Assembly (NCBI GenBank): GCA_026393245.1
Contig: JAPLAO010000208.1
Location: 1-62,898, forward strand
From: Mycobacterium sp.
Lineage (GTDB): Bacteria; Actinomycetota; Actinomycetes; Mycobacteriales; Mycobacteriaceae
Direction of reading: 5' to 3'
Length of the DNA stretch: 62,898 nucleotides
Under the pieces are notes generated by a model. It was not told the origin of the DNA and searched no databases. It saw nothing but the letters and a program-made list of their open reading frames with translations. A program made the position numbers and the translations under genes. This document shows positions 30,089 through 39,393 of this stretch, piece by piece (position 1 is the stretch's first letter; each line of letters opens with the position of its first letter).

Positions 30089-31395
30089 GGTCTCGGGTGC
30101 GCCGCCTGGCGGTCACGGCCGCGTGTGTGTCGATCAGCGCGACCGGATGCTCGTTCGGTGGCCTGAATACACTGCCGCTTCCCGGCACCGTCGGCCACGA
30201 GTCCGGGTCGACCCAGTATCACGTCGAAGTCGCCAATGTGAGCACGCTGGAACCGAATTCACCGGTGTTTGTCGGTGATGTGGTGGTGGGCAGCGTGAAC
30301 GCGTTGACGGTGCGTGACTGGCACGCCGATGTTGAGGTCACGGTGAAACCGGGCATCGTGATACCGGCCAACGCGGTGGCCACCGTGGGCCAGACGAGCC
30401 TGCTGGGCTCCATGCACCTGGCGCTCAACCCGCCGCTCGGGCAGGTTCCGGCCGGTCGACTTCAACCCGGTGCGACTTTGGGCCTCAATAAGTCCTCGAC
30501 CTACCCATCCACTGAGCAGACCCTGTCGGCACTGTCGGTGGTGATCAACGGCGGGGGCGTGGGACAACTCGGCGATATCGTCACAGAACTCAACGCGGCC
30601 CTCAATGGTCGCGAAGGCCAGGTCCGTGATCTGCTGGTCCGCCTCAATGACTTCGTCGGAGTGCTGGCCACCCAGCGCGACAGCATTAACGCGACGGTGA
30701 CCTCTCTGAATCGGCTGGCCGGAACCTTCGCCGGTCAGCGCGATGTGTTGACCCGGGCATTGAACCGGATCCCGCCCGCGCTGGAAGTGCTGGTTCGCGA
30801 GCGTCCGCAGTTGACGGCCGCGTTGGTGAAGCTGGGCGATTTCAGCACGGTGGCCTCCGGTTTGGTCACCGACACCCAGGCCGATCTGGTGCGCAACCTG
30901 CGCAACCTGGAACCGACCCTGCGGTCACTGGCTGACGTCGGGCCCAAACTGGATACTGCTCTTGCCTACTTCACCGCGTTCCCGTACGGCCAGGGCTTTA
31001 TCGACCGGGGCATCCGGGGTGACTACCTGAACCAGTACATCATCTTCGACCTGACCGTCCCACGGCTCAAGAAGACGTTGATGCTGGGCACCTCGTGGGG
31101 ACAGGAAGGCGCGAAACTCGTTCCTGCGCCAGGTGATCCGTGGTACACCAGCTATACCTATGATCCGCTGAACGCGCCGTTCAGCCCCCCGCCGACCGCT
31201 GTTGCGAGCATTCCGCCGTTGATCGACCCGGGCACCATATCGATGGCCACCCAGACGGGTGCGGTCACCCAGTTGTCGCCCGCGGTTCCGCACGCTGAGG
31301 CACCGGCGCTGCCGGGGCCCGGCAATGCCCTCGTCCCGTTCCCGTTGCCGGCACCGGATCCGCAGTCGGCTGCACAGGATGGGGGAGGTAACTAA
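30085..31395 (+). CDS. MceE-family lipoprotein
   Basis: A 436-aa protein. Its signal ends in a lipobox (SATGC, Cys22), so this is the lipid-anchored Mce protein, the position held by LprK/LprN-type lipoproteins in tuberculosis mce operons. MCE domain: YHVEVANVSTLEPNSPVFVGDVVVGSV. Helical stretch then a Pro-rich end. The 1-base TAATG junction with mceF indicates coupling. Confidence 0.9.
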   Translation: MRSRVRRLAVTAACVSISATGCSFGGLNTLPLPGTVGHESGSTQYHVEVANVSTLEPNSPVFVGDVVVGSVNALTVRDWHADVEVTVKPGIVIPANAVATVGQTSLLGSMHLALNPPLGQVPAGRLQPGATLGLNKSSTYPSTEQTLSALSVVINGGGVGQLGDIVTELNAALNGREGQVRDLLVRLNDFVGVLATQRDSINATVTSLNRLAGTFAGQRDVLTRALNRIPPALEVLVRERPQLTAALVKLGDFSTVASGLVTDTQADLVRNLRNLEPTLRSLADVGPKLDTALAYFTAFPYGQGFIDRGIRGDYLNQYIIFDLTVPRLKKTLMLGTSWGQEGAKLVPAPGDPWYTSYTYDPLNAPFSPPPTAVASIPPLIDPGTISMATQTGAVTQLSPAVPHAEAPALPGPGNALVPFPLPAPDPQSAAQDGGGN

Positions 31396-32984
31396 TGCTG
31401 ACACGCTTCGTTCGTACCCAGTTGGTCATCTTTACGATCGCGTCGATCGTCGGGATTCTGGCGATGGTGCTGGTCTATATGCAGGCGCCTACCCTGCTGG
31501 GTATCGGCCGGATGACGGTGAAGCTGGAACTGCCGAGAACCGGTGGGCTGTACCGGTTCTCGAACGTCACCTATCGCGGCGTGCAGATCGGGAAGGTCAC
31601 CGATGTGCACGCGACTCGCGCCGGTGCCGAGGCGACGCTGTCATTGGCCACCTCGCCGAAGATTCCCGCCGACCTGCTGGCGAACGTGCTGAGCGTCTCC
31701 GCGGTGGGTGAACAGTACGTGGACTTGCAGCCCAAGACGGACTCCGGTCCCTATCTGCGGGACGGCTCGGTCATCGCGGCCGAGAACACCGGGGTTCCGC
31801 AGGCGGTGGGTCCGATGCTCGATCAGGTGAGTGCCCTGCTGGACACCATCCCGAAGGAGAAACTGGGCAAGCTGCTCGACGAATCGTTTAAGGGCCTCAA
31901 CGGAGCCGGCGACGATCTGAGCATGTTGTTCGAATCGACATCGACGGTGGCCCGCGACCTCGATGGCGTCGCCGACAAGGCCCGGGTGTTGCTCGACGAC
32001 AGCAAGCCACTGTTGGACGCGGGTGCGGTGTCCGGCGACGCCCTGCGCACCTGGGCGCGCGGTCTGGCAGGTTTCACCGGCCAACTCGCCACCAATGACC
32101 CGCAGGTTCGTGGGCTGTTGCAGAACGGCCCGGGCGCACTCGACGAGGCGGCGCAACTGCTCAACCAGGTCAAGCCAACATTGCCGGTGCTGCTGGCCAA
32201 TCTGACGACGGTCGGCCAGATCGGCGTCACCTACCACGCCTCGGTCGAACAACTGCTGGTGCTGCTTCCGCCCTTCATTGCGTCCCTGCATACCGTTGGC
32301 CTGCCGCGTAACAACCCGACCGGGTTCACCCAGGGCGATTTCACGCTGACTCTCAACGACCCGCCCGCCTGCACTGTCGGCTTCCTGCCGCCGTCGTCGT
32401 GGCGCTCGCCGTCGGATCTCTCCGATATCGAAACACCCGACGGGTTGTACTGCAAGCTGCCGCAGGATTCACCAGTCGCGGTGCGCGGCGCCCGAAACTA
32501 TCCCTGCATGGGCCAGCCGGGTAAGCGCGCTCCCACCGTGGAGATCTGCGAGAGCGACAGGAATTTTGAGCCGCTGGCCATGCGTCAGCATGTCCTCGGC
32601 CCGTATCCGTTCGACCCGAACCTGCTGGCTCAGGGCATCCCGCCCGATGATCGAGTCACGTTCCAGGAGAACATCTATGGGCCACTGGAGGGCACCCCGC
32701 TGCCGCAGGGTCCGGCGCCCGCGCCGGGCGCCCCGGCTCCGGCACCCGCCGATGCTGTTCCGCCGGCCCCGGCTGCTTCGGCGGTTCAGGTCGCACCCCC
32801 CGGACCGGTTGTCGCACCCAGTGCATTCAGTCCCGGCAACACCGGCGGACCGTCGGTCGCCATCGCGACCTACGACCCGAAGACGGGGCAGTTCGCCACG
32901 CCGGACGGCGGTGTGTACCGGCAGACCAGTCTGGTTGCGCCATCCGGAGAACGTTCCTGGGAGGACCTGCTCCCGACCGCCTGA
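31395..32984 (+). CDS. MceF-family protein
   Basis: A 529-aa last subunit. Anchor QLVIFTIASIVGILAMVLVYM, MCE domain LPRTGGLYRFSNVTYRGVQIGKV, helices to about residue 300, then a Cys-containing segment (PPACTVGFLPPSSW, YCKLPQDSP) and an Ala/Pro-rich tail. No Mas/Mce-associated genes follow on this strand; the next gene is convergent. Two 18-bp repeats begin at its stop codon. Confidence 0.9.
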   Translation: MLTRFVRTQLVIFTIASIVGILAMVLVYMQAPTLLGIGRMTVKLELPRTGGLYRFSNVTYRGVQIGKVTDVHATRAGAEATLSLATSPKIPADLLANVLSVSAVGEQYVDLQPKTDSGPYLRDGSVIAAENTGVPQAVGPMLDQVSALLDTIPKEKLGKLLDESFKGLNGAGDDLSMLFESTSTVARDLDGVADKARVLLDDSKPLLDAGAVSGDALRTWARGLAGFTGQLATNDPQVRGLLQNGPGALDEAAQLLNQVKPTLPVLLANLTTVGQIGVTYHASVEQLLVLLPPFIASLHTVGLPRNNPTGFTQGDFTLTLNDPPACTVGFLPPSSWRSPSDLSDIETPDGLYCKLPQDSPVAVRGARNYPCMGQPGKRAPTVEICESDRNFEPLAMRQHVLGPYPFDPNLLAQGIPPDDRVTFQENIYGPLEGTPLPQGPAPAPGAPAPAPADAVPPAPAASAVQVAPPGPVVAPSAFSPGNTGGPSVAIATYDPKTGQFATPDGGVYRQTSLVAPSGERSWEDLLPTA

Positions 32985-33017
32985 GTCAGATGGTCCGGGT
33001 GAGTCAGACGGTTTCTG
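32982..33017. repeat. 18-bp imperfect tandem repeat beginning at the mceF stop
   Basis: Units at 32982-32999 and 33000-33017 both start TGAGTCAGA(T/C)GGT. The first TGA is the mceF stop codon. The - strand stop of the secreted protein begins two bases after the second unit. Confidence 0.6.
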
Positions 33018-33018
33018 C

Positions 33019-33528
33019 TCAGCCCTGTTTGATCAACTTGAACGGCATGGTGATGTAAAGCGATGGACTGCGTCCGCAGGATCCACTGGCGCCGGTCGTG
33101 ATGTCCTCACCGACCAGTGTGTTGGAATCAGGGTCGGCTGAGGCGCCGTCGGGCGTCGCCGCAATGAACCGGAAGACTTGAAATCCGGAGACGGTTGTAG
33201 TGCCGTCCGGGCAGGTAATCCAGTTCGGCGTGATGCGTTTGACGAACCAGGTCCCGCCGGTGGCATAGATCGGTGCGGTCCAGCCCAGGTCGCTAGTCAC
33301 CGTTCCGGTGCATTCGCCGGGATAGCTGCACTGCGACGCGATGTTCCAGATGCTGCGAATGCTGACTTCATTGCGGAATACATCGTTGGTGCGGGCCCAT
33401 TCGCCGTTCGAGGTCGCGGTGTACGGCCCGTTGAGTGACCACCGGTCGGCGGCGTGGGCTGCCGGTGCCACGGCGACGGTGGCGATCAACGCGGCCGCGG
33501 ATACTGCGGCGGTCACGGTCCCACGCAT
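33019..33528 (-). CDS. Secreted mycobacterial protein of unknown function
   Basis: A 169-aa protein with a clear Sec signal (AAALIATVAVAPAAHA, cleavage before ADRWSL). The mature part, about 140 aa, has WSLNGPYTATSNGEWARTNDVFR and two to four cysteines (CSYPGEC, ITCPDGT, SGSCGRS) suggesting disulfides. The pattern matches a family of small secreted proteins common in mycobacteria without a known role. ATG 33528 follows GAGGAG by six bases. It converges with the mce operon. Confidence 0.8.
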   Translation of the reverse strand: MRGTVTAAVSAAALIATVAVAPAAHAADRWSLNGPYTATSNGEWARTNDVFRNEVSIRSIWNIASQCSYPGECTGTVTSDLGWTAPIYATGGTWFVKRITPNWITCPDGTTTVSGFQVFRFIAATPDGASADPDSNTLVGEDITTGASGSCGRSPSLYITMPFKLIKQG

Positions 33529-33564
33529 CAACGACTCCTCATCCCGACAGTTCAGTTGCGGTTA

Positions 33565-35103
33565 TTATCGCTGGTTCACCATGTCCAGCGCCGCAATATG
33601 GCTGAACAACATTGAGGCTCCGATCGGGCTTCCACCGCCGGGGTACGTCGCCCCGCTGACCGCGGCCATGGTATTTCCGGCGGCGTAGAGGCCGGGGATC
33701 GGCTCGCCAGCCTCGTCGAGGACGCGTGCCCGGGTGTCGGTGCGCAGTCCGCCCTTGGTTCCGAGGTCAGACAGTCCGAAAGCGGCCGCGTGAAACGGTG
33801 CTGTGTCGATGGGCACCAGCGGCGACTTACCCCGGGAGAAGGCGCGGTCGTAGGCCTCGTCGCCGCGACCGAAATCGGTATCCACATCCGCAGTCACCAT
33901 GTCGTTGTAGCGGGAGATGGTGTCGGCCAGCGCGGCTGCGGGCACCCCGATGCTCTCGGCTAGTTCAGCCACCGTATCGGCGGTGCGCCACAAGCCGGCC
34001 GCTCGATAGCAATCGGAGTCGACCAGCGTCAGGTTGGTCGCTTTGATCGGGGGTACCTCGCCGCGACGGTCGTCGTAGATCATCCAGAACGGTTGGCTCA
34101 CACGTCCGGCCGACATCTCGGCGATGATCTCTCGGCCGACGCGGTCATACGGCGCTGATTCGTTGACGAAGCGCCGGCCTGCATTGTCGACGAAGATGCC
34201 GCCGGCGAACCACAGCGCGAACACGGCTCCGCCGTCCGGATGGATCAATCCGGGCGACCACCACGCCTGATCCATCAGATCAGTGGCTGCGCCGGCCCGC
34301 ATCGCCGCCTCGTGCGCGGCGCCGGCGTTATCCGGAGCGCCCAGGCTGTCCTCGATGCGACCCGGCACCCCGAACGCGGCTCGCATCGCCGGGTTGCGTT
34401 CGAAACCGCCGGCCGCGAGCAATACGCCTCGGCGGGCGCGGATGCGGACCGTTTCACCGCCGCGCCGGGCCACCGCTCCGACCACCGCACCACCGGTGAC
34501 GATGAGGTCGACAAGTTCAGCGTTGCGGTGCAGTGCGACGTCCGGGAATCGACGCAGGGCGGTGAGGAACCGGCCAATCAGGGCGCGGCCACCCGTCAGA
34601 TGATCGGGTGCGGGCGTACCGAATCGTTCGTTATCCAGCGGTCCGCGAATCAGGGCGGGGTCGAGCCCGAGTGCTGCAGCCGACACGGGCGTCGCGACGA
34701 TATGGCGCATGCCGTCGAGTCGAGCCTGCGGCGCCGCGCCGTAGTAATCCGGCCAGGGCAGCACGCTGAATGCGAAGTTGTCATCGGCTTCCAGGTAGTC
34801 GACCAGGCCCGCGCCGCCGCGGACATAGGTGTCCTGGAGTTCGCGGGGGGTGCGCTCGCCGACGACCGCATGGAAGTAGGTCAGCGCCGCCTCGATCGTG
34901 TCGTCGCTGCCGGCTCGGCGCAGAACGGCGTTGCAGGGGAACCACATTCCACCGCCGCCGGAGTAGGCGGTCGTTCCGCCGAACTTTTCTCCGGCCTCCA
35001 GCAGCGCAACCGACAGGCCTTCGCGAGCAGCCGTATAGGCGCCTGTGATTCCGCCGCCGGACCCGGCGACGATGACGTCGACAGTCTCGTCGTAGTCGTT
35101 CAT
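33565..35103 (-). CDS. kstD: 3-Ketosteroid-delta-1-dehydrogenase family flavoenzyme
   Basis: A 512-aa FAD-dependent oxidoreductase. The FAD motif is VIVAGSGGGITGA (residues 10-22). The four active-site residues known in Rhodococcus KstD1 (Tyr119, Tyr318, Tyr487, Gly491) have counterparts at nearly the same positions: Tyr120 in WPDYYG, Tyr319 in NESAPYD, Tyr487 and Gly491 in TYPGGGSPIG. It should introduce a C1-C2 double bond into 3-keto-4-ene steroids, although delta-4(5-alpha) dehydrogenases share the fold. Start 35103 is chosen over an in-frame start at 35193. Its place beside the mce operon with a KstR box supports a steroid role. Confidence 0.75.
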   Translation of the reverse strand: MNDYDETVDVIVAGSGGGITGAYTAAREGLSVALLEAGEKFGGTTAYSGGGGMWFPCNAVLRRAGSDDTIEAALTYFHAVVGERTPRELQDTYVRGGAGLVDYLEADDNFAFSVLPWPDYYGAAPQARLDGMRHIVATPVSAAALGLDPALIRGPLDNERFGTPAPDHLTGGRALIGRFLTALRRFPDVALHRNAELVDLIVTGGAVVGAVARRGGETVRIRARRGVLLAAGGFERNPAMRAAFGVPGRIEDSLGAPDNAGAAHEAAMRAGAATDLMDQAWWSPGLIHPDGGAVFALWFAGGIFVDNAGRRFVNESAPYDRVGREIIAEMSAGRVSQPFWMIYDDRRGEVPPIKATNLTLVDSDCYRAAGLWRTADTVAELAESIGVPAAALADTISRYNDMVTADVDTDFGRGDEAYDRAFSRGKSPLVPIDTAPFHAAAFGLSDLGTKGGLRTDTRARVLDEAGEPIPGLYAAGNTMAAVSGATYPGGGSPIGASMLFSHIAALDMVNQR

Positions 35104-35208
35104 CGGATTTTCCACGGACAGATCATCGCACGCAGAGTGCCCGGGCTTTGCAGGCTGCCGTTCAACCGAGTCAGCATCGGAGTCGAGGCTCATCCTGAGG
35201 GTGCCTGA

Positions 35209-36648
35209 CTAACCCCATTCGTGGTTCATTGCCTTGGAATCGGTGAGCTCCTCCACCGTCTCGATCGGTCGCAGGCGCGGCCGGCTGGCGGCGATCAGGA
35301 TTAGTGCGATGAGTCCCGTCACCGCACCCAGACCAAAGATGATGGTGTAGCTGCTCTCTGGCGGGTAGCTGGTTCCGTTGCGGCTCAACAACACAGCGAC
35401 GATCGCCGCGGCGGCCGAGGCGCCGACGGTGCGGGCAATCGCGTTCATGGATGTCGCCACGCCGGTTTCGCCGATATCGACCTCGCGGACCACCAGTGCG
35501 GGCAGTGCGCCGTAGGCCAGGCTGATATAGACATTGACGAGGACACCGGCGGCGATGACCTGCCAGGGCGCGGAATGCGCTAGGGCCAGCAGTGCGAAAC
35601 CGACGATCCCGACCGCGATCCCGACCACGAGTACCACTCGGGCGCCAAATCGATCGATATAGCGGCCGCTGACCAGGGCGGTGAGGAACCCGGCGAGGGC
35701 GCCGGGCAGGAGGAACACCACGCTAGCCGCGAGAACGGTGGCGGCGAATCCATAGCCGCTGCCGGCCGGTGCCTGGACGAATCCGGTCAGGCCGAGAAAT
35801 CCAAAGTACAAACCCATGCCAACCGCAACGGTGGCGATATTGGTGAGCAGGATTGGCCGCCGCAGGAGCATGGTTGTCGACACCAATGGGTCGGCACAGC
35901 GACGTTCCCACCACCACCAGATCGTCAGTGCGGCGGCAGCTGACAATGCGGCACCGAGGGTCCGAAGGGAAGTCCATCCCCACGGATTGCCCTCGGTGAT
36001 GGTCAACAGCAGTAGGGATAACCCCGCTGCCAGACCCGCGGCGCCCACCCAGTCCAACGATCCGGTCGCAGTGTGCGGGCGTTCGGGGATGAACCTCACT
36101 GCGGCCAGGGTTACCAGCGCGACGAAGGCCGTGACAAACCAGAATGCGCGGTGGTAATCAGCGTCACCGCGCATGAGTAAACCAACGACTACCAGGCCCA
36201 TGCCGCCACCGAATCCGAGTACCGCGGACAACACGGCAAGTGCGGCCATCAGCCGCTCAGGCGACAATTCCTCGCGCAGTATCGACACCCCGATCGGATA
36301 CAGCGAGAACGATGCGCCCTGCAGCACCCGCGCGAGGATGAGAAGCGCGAAGGAGGATGTAGTTGCCGCGAGTAGCGAACCGGCCAATACGACGGCGAGT
36401 ACCCCCAGCAGTACGCGTTTCTTAGTGTGCAGATCCGCGAGCCGACCCAGCAGTGGGGTGGTGGACGCCGCCGCGAGCAGGTTGGCCGTGACCGTCCAAC
36501 TGATGTTGGCCAGAGAGACATCGAGTTGGTGGGACATCACGCCCAGGATCGGGACGACGCCGGTCTGCAGGACGGCGACTGTCAGCACCACCGCGCTCAT
36601 CGTCGCGATCAATCGGGGATTGGCGGTGGTTACCTCGCTACCCGACAC
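35209..36648 (-). CDS. MFS drug/metabolite efflux transporter (14-TMS type)
   Basis: A 479-aa DHA2-like major facilitator with ISWTVTANLLAAASTTPLLGRLADLHTKKRVLLG (motif A region) and LILARVLQGASFSLYPIGVSIL (motif C-like), with about 13-14 spans. GTG 36648 is the likely start; a much longer open frame upstream crosses the opposite-strand thioesterase and is not real. It is upstream of and co-oriented with the KstD-type gene, so it might export a steroid intermediate or an unrelated drug. Confidence 0.85.
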   Translation of the reverse strand: MSGSEVTTANPRLIATMSAVVLTVAVLQTGVVPILGVMSHQLDVSLANISWTVTANLLAAASTTPLLGRLADLHTKKRVLLGVLAVVLAGSLLAATTSSFALLILARVLQGASFSLYPIGVSILREELSPERLMAALAVLSAVLGFGGGMGLVVVGLLMRGDADYHRAFWFVTAFVALVTLAAVRFIPERPHTATGSLDWVGAAGLAAGLSLLLLTITEGNPWGWTSLRTLGAALSAAAALTIWWWWERRCADPLVSTTMLLRRPILLTNIATVAVGMGLYFGFLGLTGFVQAPAGSGYGFAATVLAASVVFLLPGALAGFLTALVSGRYIDRFGARVVLVVGIAVGIVGFALLALAHSAPWQVIAAGVLVNVYISLAYGALPALVVREVDIGETGVATSMNAIARTVGASAAAAIVAVLLSRNGTSYPPESSYTIIFGLGAVTGLIALILIAASRPRLRPIETVEELTDSKAMNHEWG

Positions 36649-36726
36649 GGCGTTAATTATGCGGGCTAAGAATTGTGATCGGCTGCCGGGTCCCGGTGCC
36701 GCCTGTGCGAGGATTCCCAGGTGGTG

Positions 36727-37489
36727 ATGGCTCCGGCGCATTTCGTGGCTGACGGCAACGGCGCCTTCGAGCCGACGCAATTCGCGCTCAGTCGGTGGGG
36801 CGAGAACACCCTCAATGGCCCGGCCGTCGTGGGACTGGCGGCATCGGTTCTTGAACGCGAATACGGCGAGGCGGGCTTTCTGCCTACCCGGTTGACCACA
36901 GATCTCTTCAGGGCGGCCCGGCGGGCCCCGACCGTCGTGCGCACCCGACTCGTTCGGGACGGCCGGCGCATCCGCAACACCGAATGCGACATCGTGCAGG
37001 GCGAAGTCCTTGTCGCCCGGGCCACCTTGGTGCAGTACCGCCAGTCTGGCCCGCCGCCCGGTGAGGAGTGGGTGGGCCGGGCCGATTTCACACCACCGAC
37101 CGGTGTCGACGGTGCGGTCTACTTCGTCGGCAGCGACGACGTCGGGTGGGACGCGTCCGGAGCGCTTCATCAGAACACCTCGCGCAAACGCGTTTACCAC
37201 CGGACCATCGACGTGATCTCCGGTCAGGTGCCGAGTGCATTTGTGCGCACCGTCGTCGCGGCCGAAGCGACCAGTCTGGTGACCAACCTCGGCACCCGGG
37301 GAATCGGCTACATCAACGGCGATCTGACGGTCGCACTGTCTCGGCTGCCGATCGGGGATTACGTTGGTGTACAGGCTGATTCGCACTGGTGCGCCGAGGG
37401 AATCGCACGACGATTCGGGCCCGTTCGGCACCGGCATGGTCACCGCGATCGCCAATCCGGCGGCGCAGATCGACTTCGGCAGGACATGA
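36727..37489 (+). pseudogene. Acyl-CoA thioesterase-like gene with a frameshift
   Basis: The first 226 codons encode a hotdog-fold thioesterase (FVADGNGAFEPTQFALSRWGENTLNGPAVVGL to VGVQADSHWCAEGIA). At about 37403-37412 the frame breaks. The expected end continues in the +1 frame as DDSGPFGTGMVTAIANPAAQ to a TGA at 37487-37489. About seven family residues between GIA and DDSG appear missing, so a deletion of about 20 bp is likely. Without correction the frame reads through into the sulfurtransferase. The +1 stop overlaps the sulfurtransferase start as ATGA, showing these were two genes. A sequencing error is possible. Confidence 0.7.
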
Positions 37490-38343
37490 GTTCGCGCGGC
37501 GAGGTGCTGATCAGCGCCGAAGAATTGATTCGGTCGGTAGCTGACGGTGATCAGCCCATCATTCTCGACGTGCGCTGGCGGCTCGACCGGCCCGACGGTC
37601 GGGCCGATTATCTGACGGGCCACATTCCCGATGCGGTGTACGTCTCGCTGGACGACGAACTCAGCGATCATGGCCGCACCGGCGCTGGCCGCCACCCGTT
37701 GCCGTCCGGCGCTGATCTTCAGGCTGCCGCGCGGCGATGGGGTGTGCGCAACAGCCAGTCCGTCGTCGTTTACGACGATTGGAACCGGGCCGGATCCTCG
37801 CGCGCCTGGTGGATGCTGACCGCGGCCGGAATTACCGATGTGCGCATCCTTGATGGCGGCCTGGCCGCGTGGACGGCGGCCGGGGGAGAGGTGCGCAACG
37901 GCGAGGTAATGCCGGCACCGGGTGATGTGACCGTCGGCCGCGGCAACCTCTATGCCGGGATGCGCGCGACGCTGACTGCCCAACAGGTATCCGGGGGGCA
38001 GGTGAGCACTCTGCTCGACGCGCGTGCGCCCGAACGATTCCGCGGTGACGTCGAGCCGGTGGATCCGGTTGCCGGCCACATTCCCGGCGCCCGCAACCTA
38101 CCGAGCACAACGGTGCTGGCCGCCGATGGCACGTTCCTGCCCGACGCCGGGCTTACCGAGTTGTTCCGGGCGGCCGGAATCGTCGGATCCGCCGCGGTCG
38201 GTGTCTACTGCGGTTCCGGCATCACCGCGTCGGTGCTGCTGGCTGCTCTGAGTGCCGTCGGCATCGATGCGGCACTGTTCCCTGGATCCTGGTCGCAATG
38301 GAGTTCGGAACCCGAGCGTCCAGTGGCACTGGGGCCGGAGTAG
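37486..38343 (+). CDS. Tandem-rhodanese sulfurtransferase (SseA-like)
   Basis: A 285-aa thiosulfate/3-mercaptopyruvate sulfurtransferase with two rhodanese domains. The N-terminal domain has ILDVRWRLDRPDGRADYLTGHIPDAVYV; the C-terminal domain carries the catalytic Cys in YCGSGITASV. It moves sulfane sulfur to thiol or cyanide acceptors. ATG 37486 overlaps the out-of-frame thioesterase stop by four bases. An apparent 540-residue fusion with the upstream gene is an artefact of the thioesterase frameshift. Confidence 0.9.
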   Translation: MSSRGEVLISAEELIRSVADGDQPIILDVRWRLDRPDGRADYLTGHIPDAVYVSLDDELSDHGRTGAGRHPLPSGADLQAAARRWGVRNSQSVVVYDDWNRAGSSRAWWMLTAAGITDVRILDGGLAAWTAAGGEVRNGEVMPAPGDVTVGRGNLYAGMRATLTAQQVSGGQVSTLLDARAPERFRGDVEPVDPVAGHIPGARNLPSTTVLAADGTFLPDAGLTELFRAAGIVGSAAVGVYCGSGITASVLLAALSAVGIDAALFPGSWSQWSSEPERPVALGPE

Positions 38344-38409
38344 CAGCAAAGCCGCGGACCATCGCTATGCTGCAATGCAGGGATTGACGGGGAACGGTCG
38401 AGGAGAGCT

Positions 38410-39393
38410 ATGACGAGAACGGCGGCCGCGTGGGTGGGGCGTGTGGGCGCTCTGGCGGCCGCACTCGGAGTCGGAGCAGTGATCGGATTCTCGACCTGCG
38501 GGTCGGCCACTGCCGCACCGGCGAGTTCTGATCCATCCGCTCGAGCCGATGCCGATCACACGTCGGCACCCGCGCGTCGTGCGACGGATCACACATCGAC
38601 GCCCGCGCGTCGGCCGTCGGTGGCCAACCGTGATCACGCGGTGGCGGGCAACGCGCCGCGTCCGGTAGCCGCATCGAGAGTCGCCGCCACGGCCATCCGT
38701 CCGGTCGCCGCACCGAAGGCTGTCGCCGTACCCGCGACTGCAGTGGCATCCAACCCTGCGGTAACACCGTCGACTGACGCGGCGGTTCAGGCCGCGCCGG
38801 CCGCTGTGCCGTGGCAGGCGAGTCGCCGGACTGCGGTTGCCAGAACGCGGGCAGTTCGGGGCGCGGGAATCACATTGCCCTGGTGCGACCCCCGTGGCCG
38901 GCAGATCACCATCTACAAGGGGACGCACTTCGCCATCCCGAACAGTTTCGGCTACTTCATCAAGGAAACGGTCGGCACCGGTACCTTCACCACTAATACT
39001 GTCTACGACCTCACCGACGTCGACCAGTACGACTGGAACAAGTTCACCGGAATCGCCTTCACACCCCTGGAACCCGACCGCAACTCGGCCATGGTCGGCT
39101 GGCGGTACAACTTGAGGACCCAGGAGTTCGAGATCGCGCCGTTCTACAACGTCGACAAAGTACGAATCCTGCCGAATGAACTCACCGAGGTCATCTCGGT
39201 GCCGGCAGGTGAGACGTTCACCTTCGACGTCAACTACACCGGTATCGCCCTGGATTACGGCGGTCAGCACGTGTACAAGGCATACCCCGAGGGCTTGACC
39301 CCTAATGTGTGGACCGCCGCGCGGGTCAGCGGATGGTTCGGCGGCAATGAGGTTGCGCCTCGGACGGTCTCGTATTTCATCAATCTGAACTGA
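38410..39393 (+). CDS. Secreted Ala/Pro-rich protein with a C-terminal globular domain
   Basis: A 327-aa protein. The signal region (GALAAALGVGAVIGF) is followed by a long disordered segment (about 36-150) rich in Ala, Pro, Arg, Thr and Val with imperfect repeats such as DHTSAPARRATDHTSTPARR. The folded C-terminal domain (about 160-327: LPWCDPRGRQITIYKGTHFAIPNSFGYF to RTVSYFINLN) is unrecognised. ATG 38410 follows GAGGAGA. Probably an exported or cell-wall protein; function unknown. Confidence 0.8.
   Translation: MTRTAAAWVGRVGALAAALGVGAVIGFSTCGSATAAPASSDPSARADADHTSAPARRATDHTSTPARRPSVANRDHAVAGNAPRPVAASRVAATAIRPVAAPKAVAVPATAVASNPAVTPSTDAAVQAAPAAVPWQASRRTAVARTRAVRGAGITLPWCDPRGRQITIYKGTHFAIPNSFGYFIKETVGTGTFTTNTVYDLTDVDQYDWNKFTGIAFTPLEPDRNSAMVGWRYNLRTQEFEIAPFYNVDKVRILPNELTEVISVPAGETFTFDVNYTGIALDYGGQHVYKAYPEGLTPNVWTAARVSGWFGGNEVAPRTVSYFINLN

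Noticed and set aside
36649..38079. Extension of the MFS transporter to a 956-residue protein
   Set aside because: The added part is antisense to the thioesterase and sulfurtransferase genes and has no membrane segments.
36721..38343. 540-residue thioesterase-rhodanese fusion enzyme
   Set aside because: The thioesterase end is preserved in another frame with an ATGA overlap to a normal sulfurtransferase start, so the fusion is produced by a frameshift.
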